A stretch of DNA of 15,126 nt from Actinobacteria bacterium ATB1 (GTDB lineage: Bacteria; Actinomycetota; Acidimicrobiia; UBA2766): assembly GCA_021404985.1 (NCBI GenBank), contig QWHP01000010.1, positions 1-15,126 on the forward strand, in the 5' to 3' direction. How positions within the stretch are numbered: position 1 is the first letter of the stretch; each line of letters begins with the position of its first letter. This document shows, piece after piece, positions 14,688 to 15,126 of this stretch. A program made the position numbers and the translations under genes. The notes beneath the pieces are model-generated. The model worked only from the letters and a program-made list of their open reading frames with translations, did no database searches and was not told the origin of the DNA.

Positions 14688-15126
14688 CCTTGCGCACCGG
14701 TGGCGCGGCCTGCTCGACAGGATCGTGCGTCTGAGCACGAGCGTCAGTGTGCGTGCGAAGATCTCCGGGATCCCGGCCATGCTCGTGATGCTCGTTGGGC
14801 TCTCCCTCGCCGTGGTGGTGAGGTTGGACACCGAGCACAGCATGCGGGCGGAGTTGCTCGAGCGGGGGACGGCCATTGCGCGCGAAACCGCGATGAGCGC
14901 CACCGAACCCATCCTGGTCAACGACGTCTACGGTCTGTCCCGGCTCGTCAAGCGGACCAAGGACGCCAATCGGGACGTCCGTTACGTGCTGGTTCTCGAC
15001 GGTGACGGACGCGTGTTGGCCGACACCTTCCCCGGCGGTGTCCCCGCGAGCCTGCCCTTGGACACGCGCACCTCACGGACATTCGAGTCCAACGAAGGCC
15101 TCGTCCACGACATCCGCTATCCGGTT
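14680..15126 (+). CDS. Membrane sensor protein, probably histidine kinase, N-terminal part (cut by window edge)
   Basis: 149 codons are open from GTG at 14680 to the right edge. Residues about 1-29 are a cytoplasmic basic stretch (VRLSTSVSVRAKI). Residues about 30-48 form one membrane helix (GIPAMLVMLVGLSLAVVV). An extracytoplasmic segment follows with LLERGTAIARETAMSATEPI and NRDVRYVLVLDGDGRVLAD, which looks like the start of a Cache-like sensory domain. This layout is typical for the N-terminus of sensor kinases, but the kinase core would be beyond the edge and was not seen. A chemoreceptor or cyclic-di-GMP enzyme is also possible. The 8-base overlap with the PhnD-like gene suggests the two are made together and act as a pair. 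Confidence 0.7.
   Translation, partial: MADLAHRWRGLLDRIVRLSTSVSVRAKISGIPAMLVMLVGLSLAVVVRLDTEHSMRAELLERGTAIARETAMSATEPILVNDVYGLSRLVKRTKDANRDVRYVLVLDGDGRVLADTFPGGVPASLPLDTRTSRTFESNEGLVHDIRYPV

Noticed and set aside
13728..14921. 397-codon open frame on the minus strand
   Set aside because: Antisense to the PhnD-like gene and the sensor gene, both with clear signal or membrane segments and motifs.

Overview
The window is GC-rich, densely coded DNA. Genes overlap by 1 to 8 bases, GTG and TTG starts are common, and most starts have a GGAGG-like ribosome site. This, with a DUF6777-type lipoprotein and an actinobacterial-style IS256 remnant, suggests a member of the Actinomycetota. The class cannot be fixed from this window. 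There are twelve protein genes, two cut by the window edges, plus one decayed transposase. No RNA gene or CRISPR array was seen.

Positions 1-5583 (minus strand) form a run of five genes: an SRAP DNA-protein crosslink protein, an acetoacetate-decarboxylase-like protein, a PIG-L/LmbE deacetylase, a leucine/valine dehydrogenase and a 2-oxoacid dehydrogenase E1. The E1 is one reading frame containing both the alpha and the beta subunit. The last two genes overlap as ATGA and form a plausible branched-chain amino acid route: oxidative deamination, then oxidative decarboxylation. A universal stress protein (5681-6571) is transcribed divergently from the SRAP gene.

Positions 6572-7373 hold no intact gene. 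They carry scattered pieces of an IS256-family transposase, a short tandem repeat and a hairpin near the end of the next operon.

Positions 7374-12615 (minus strand) are a four-gene operon: tetR, a GlcE-like FAD oxidase, a two-cluster Fe-S/CCG protein (GlcF-like) and a larger FAD oxidase (GlcD-like). Junctions are ATGA, TGATG and a 3-base gap. It resembles a glycolate or lactate oxidase type complex, but the subunits are divergent and the substrate is unknown. The operon has a readable sigma-70-like promoter and two matching palindromes (TGAAC-N4-GTTCA). One lies at the predicted transcription start and one inside the start of tetR, which suggests autoregulation.

Positions 12616-15126 hold a DUF6777-like lipoprotein gene (minus) that lacks a stop of its own and runs into tetR out of frame, so it looks 3'-truncated. 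Opposite it, a PhnD-like substrate-binding lipoprotein (plus) overlaps by 8 bases a membrane sensor, probably a histidine kinase, which is cut by the right edge. No ABC permease or ATPase is visible, so the binding protein may feed the sensor rather than a transporter.
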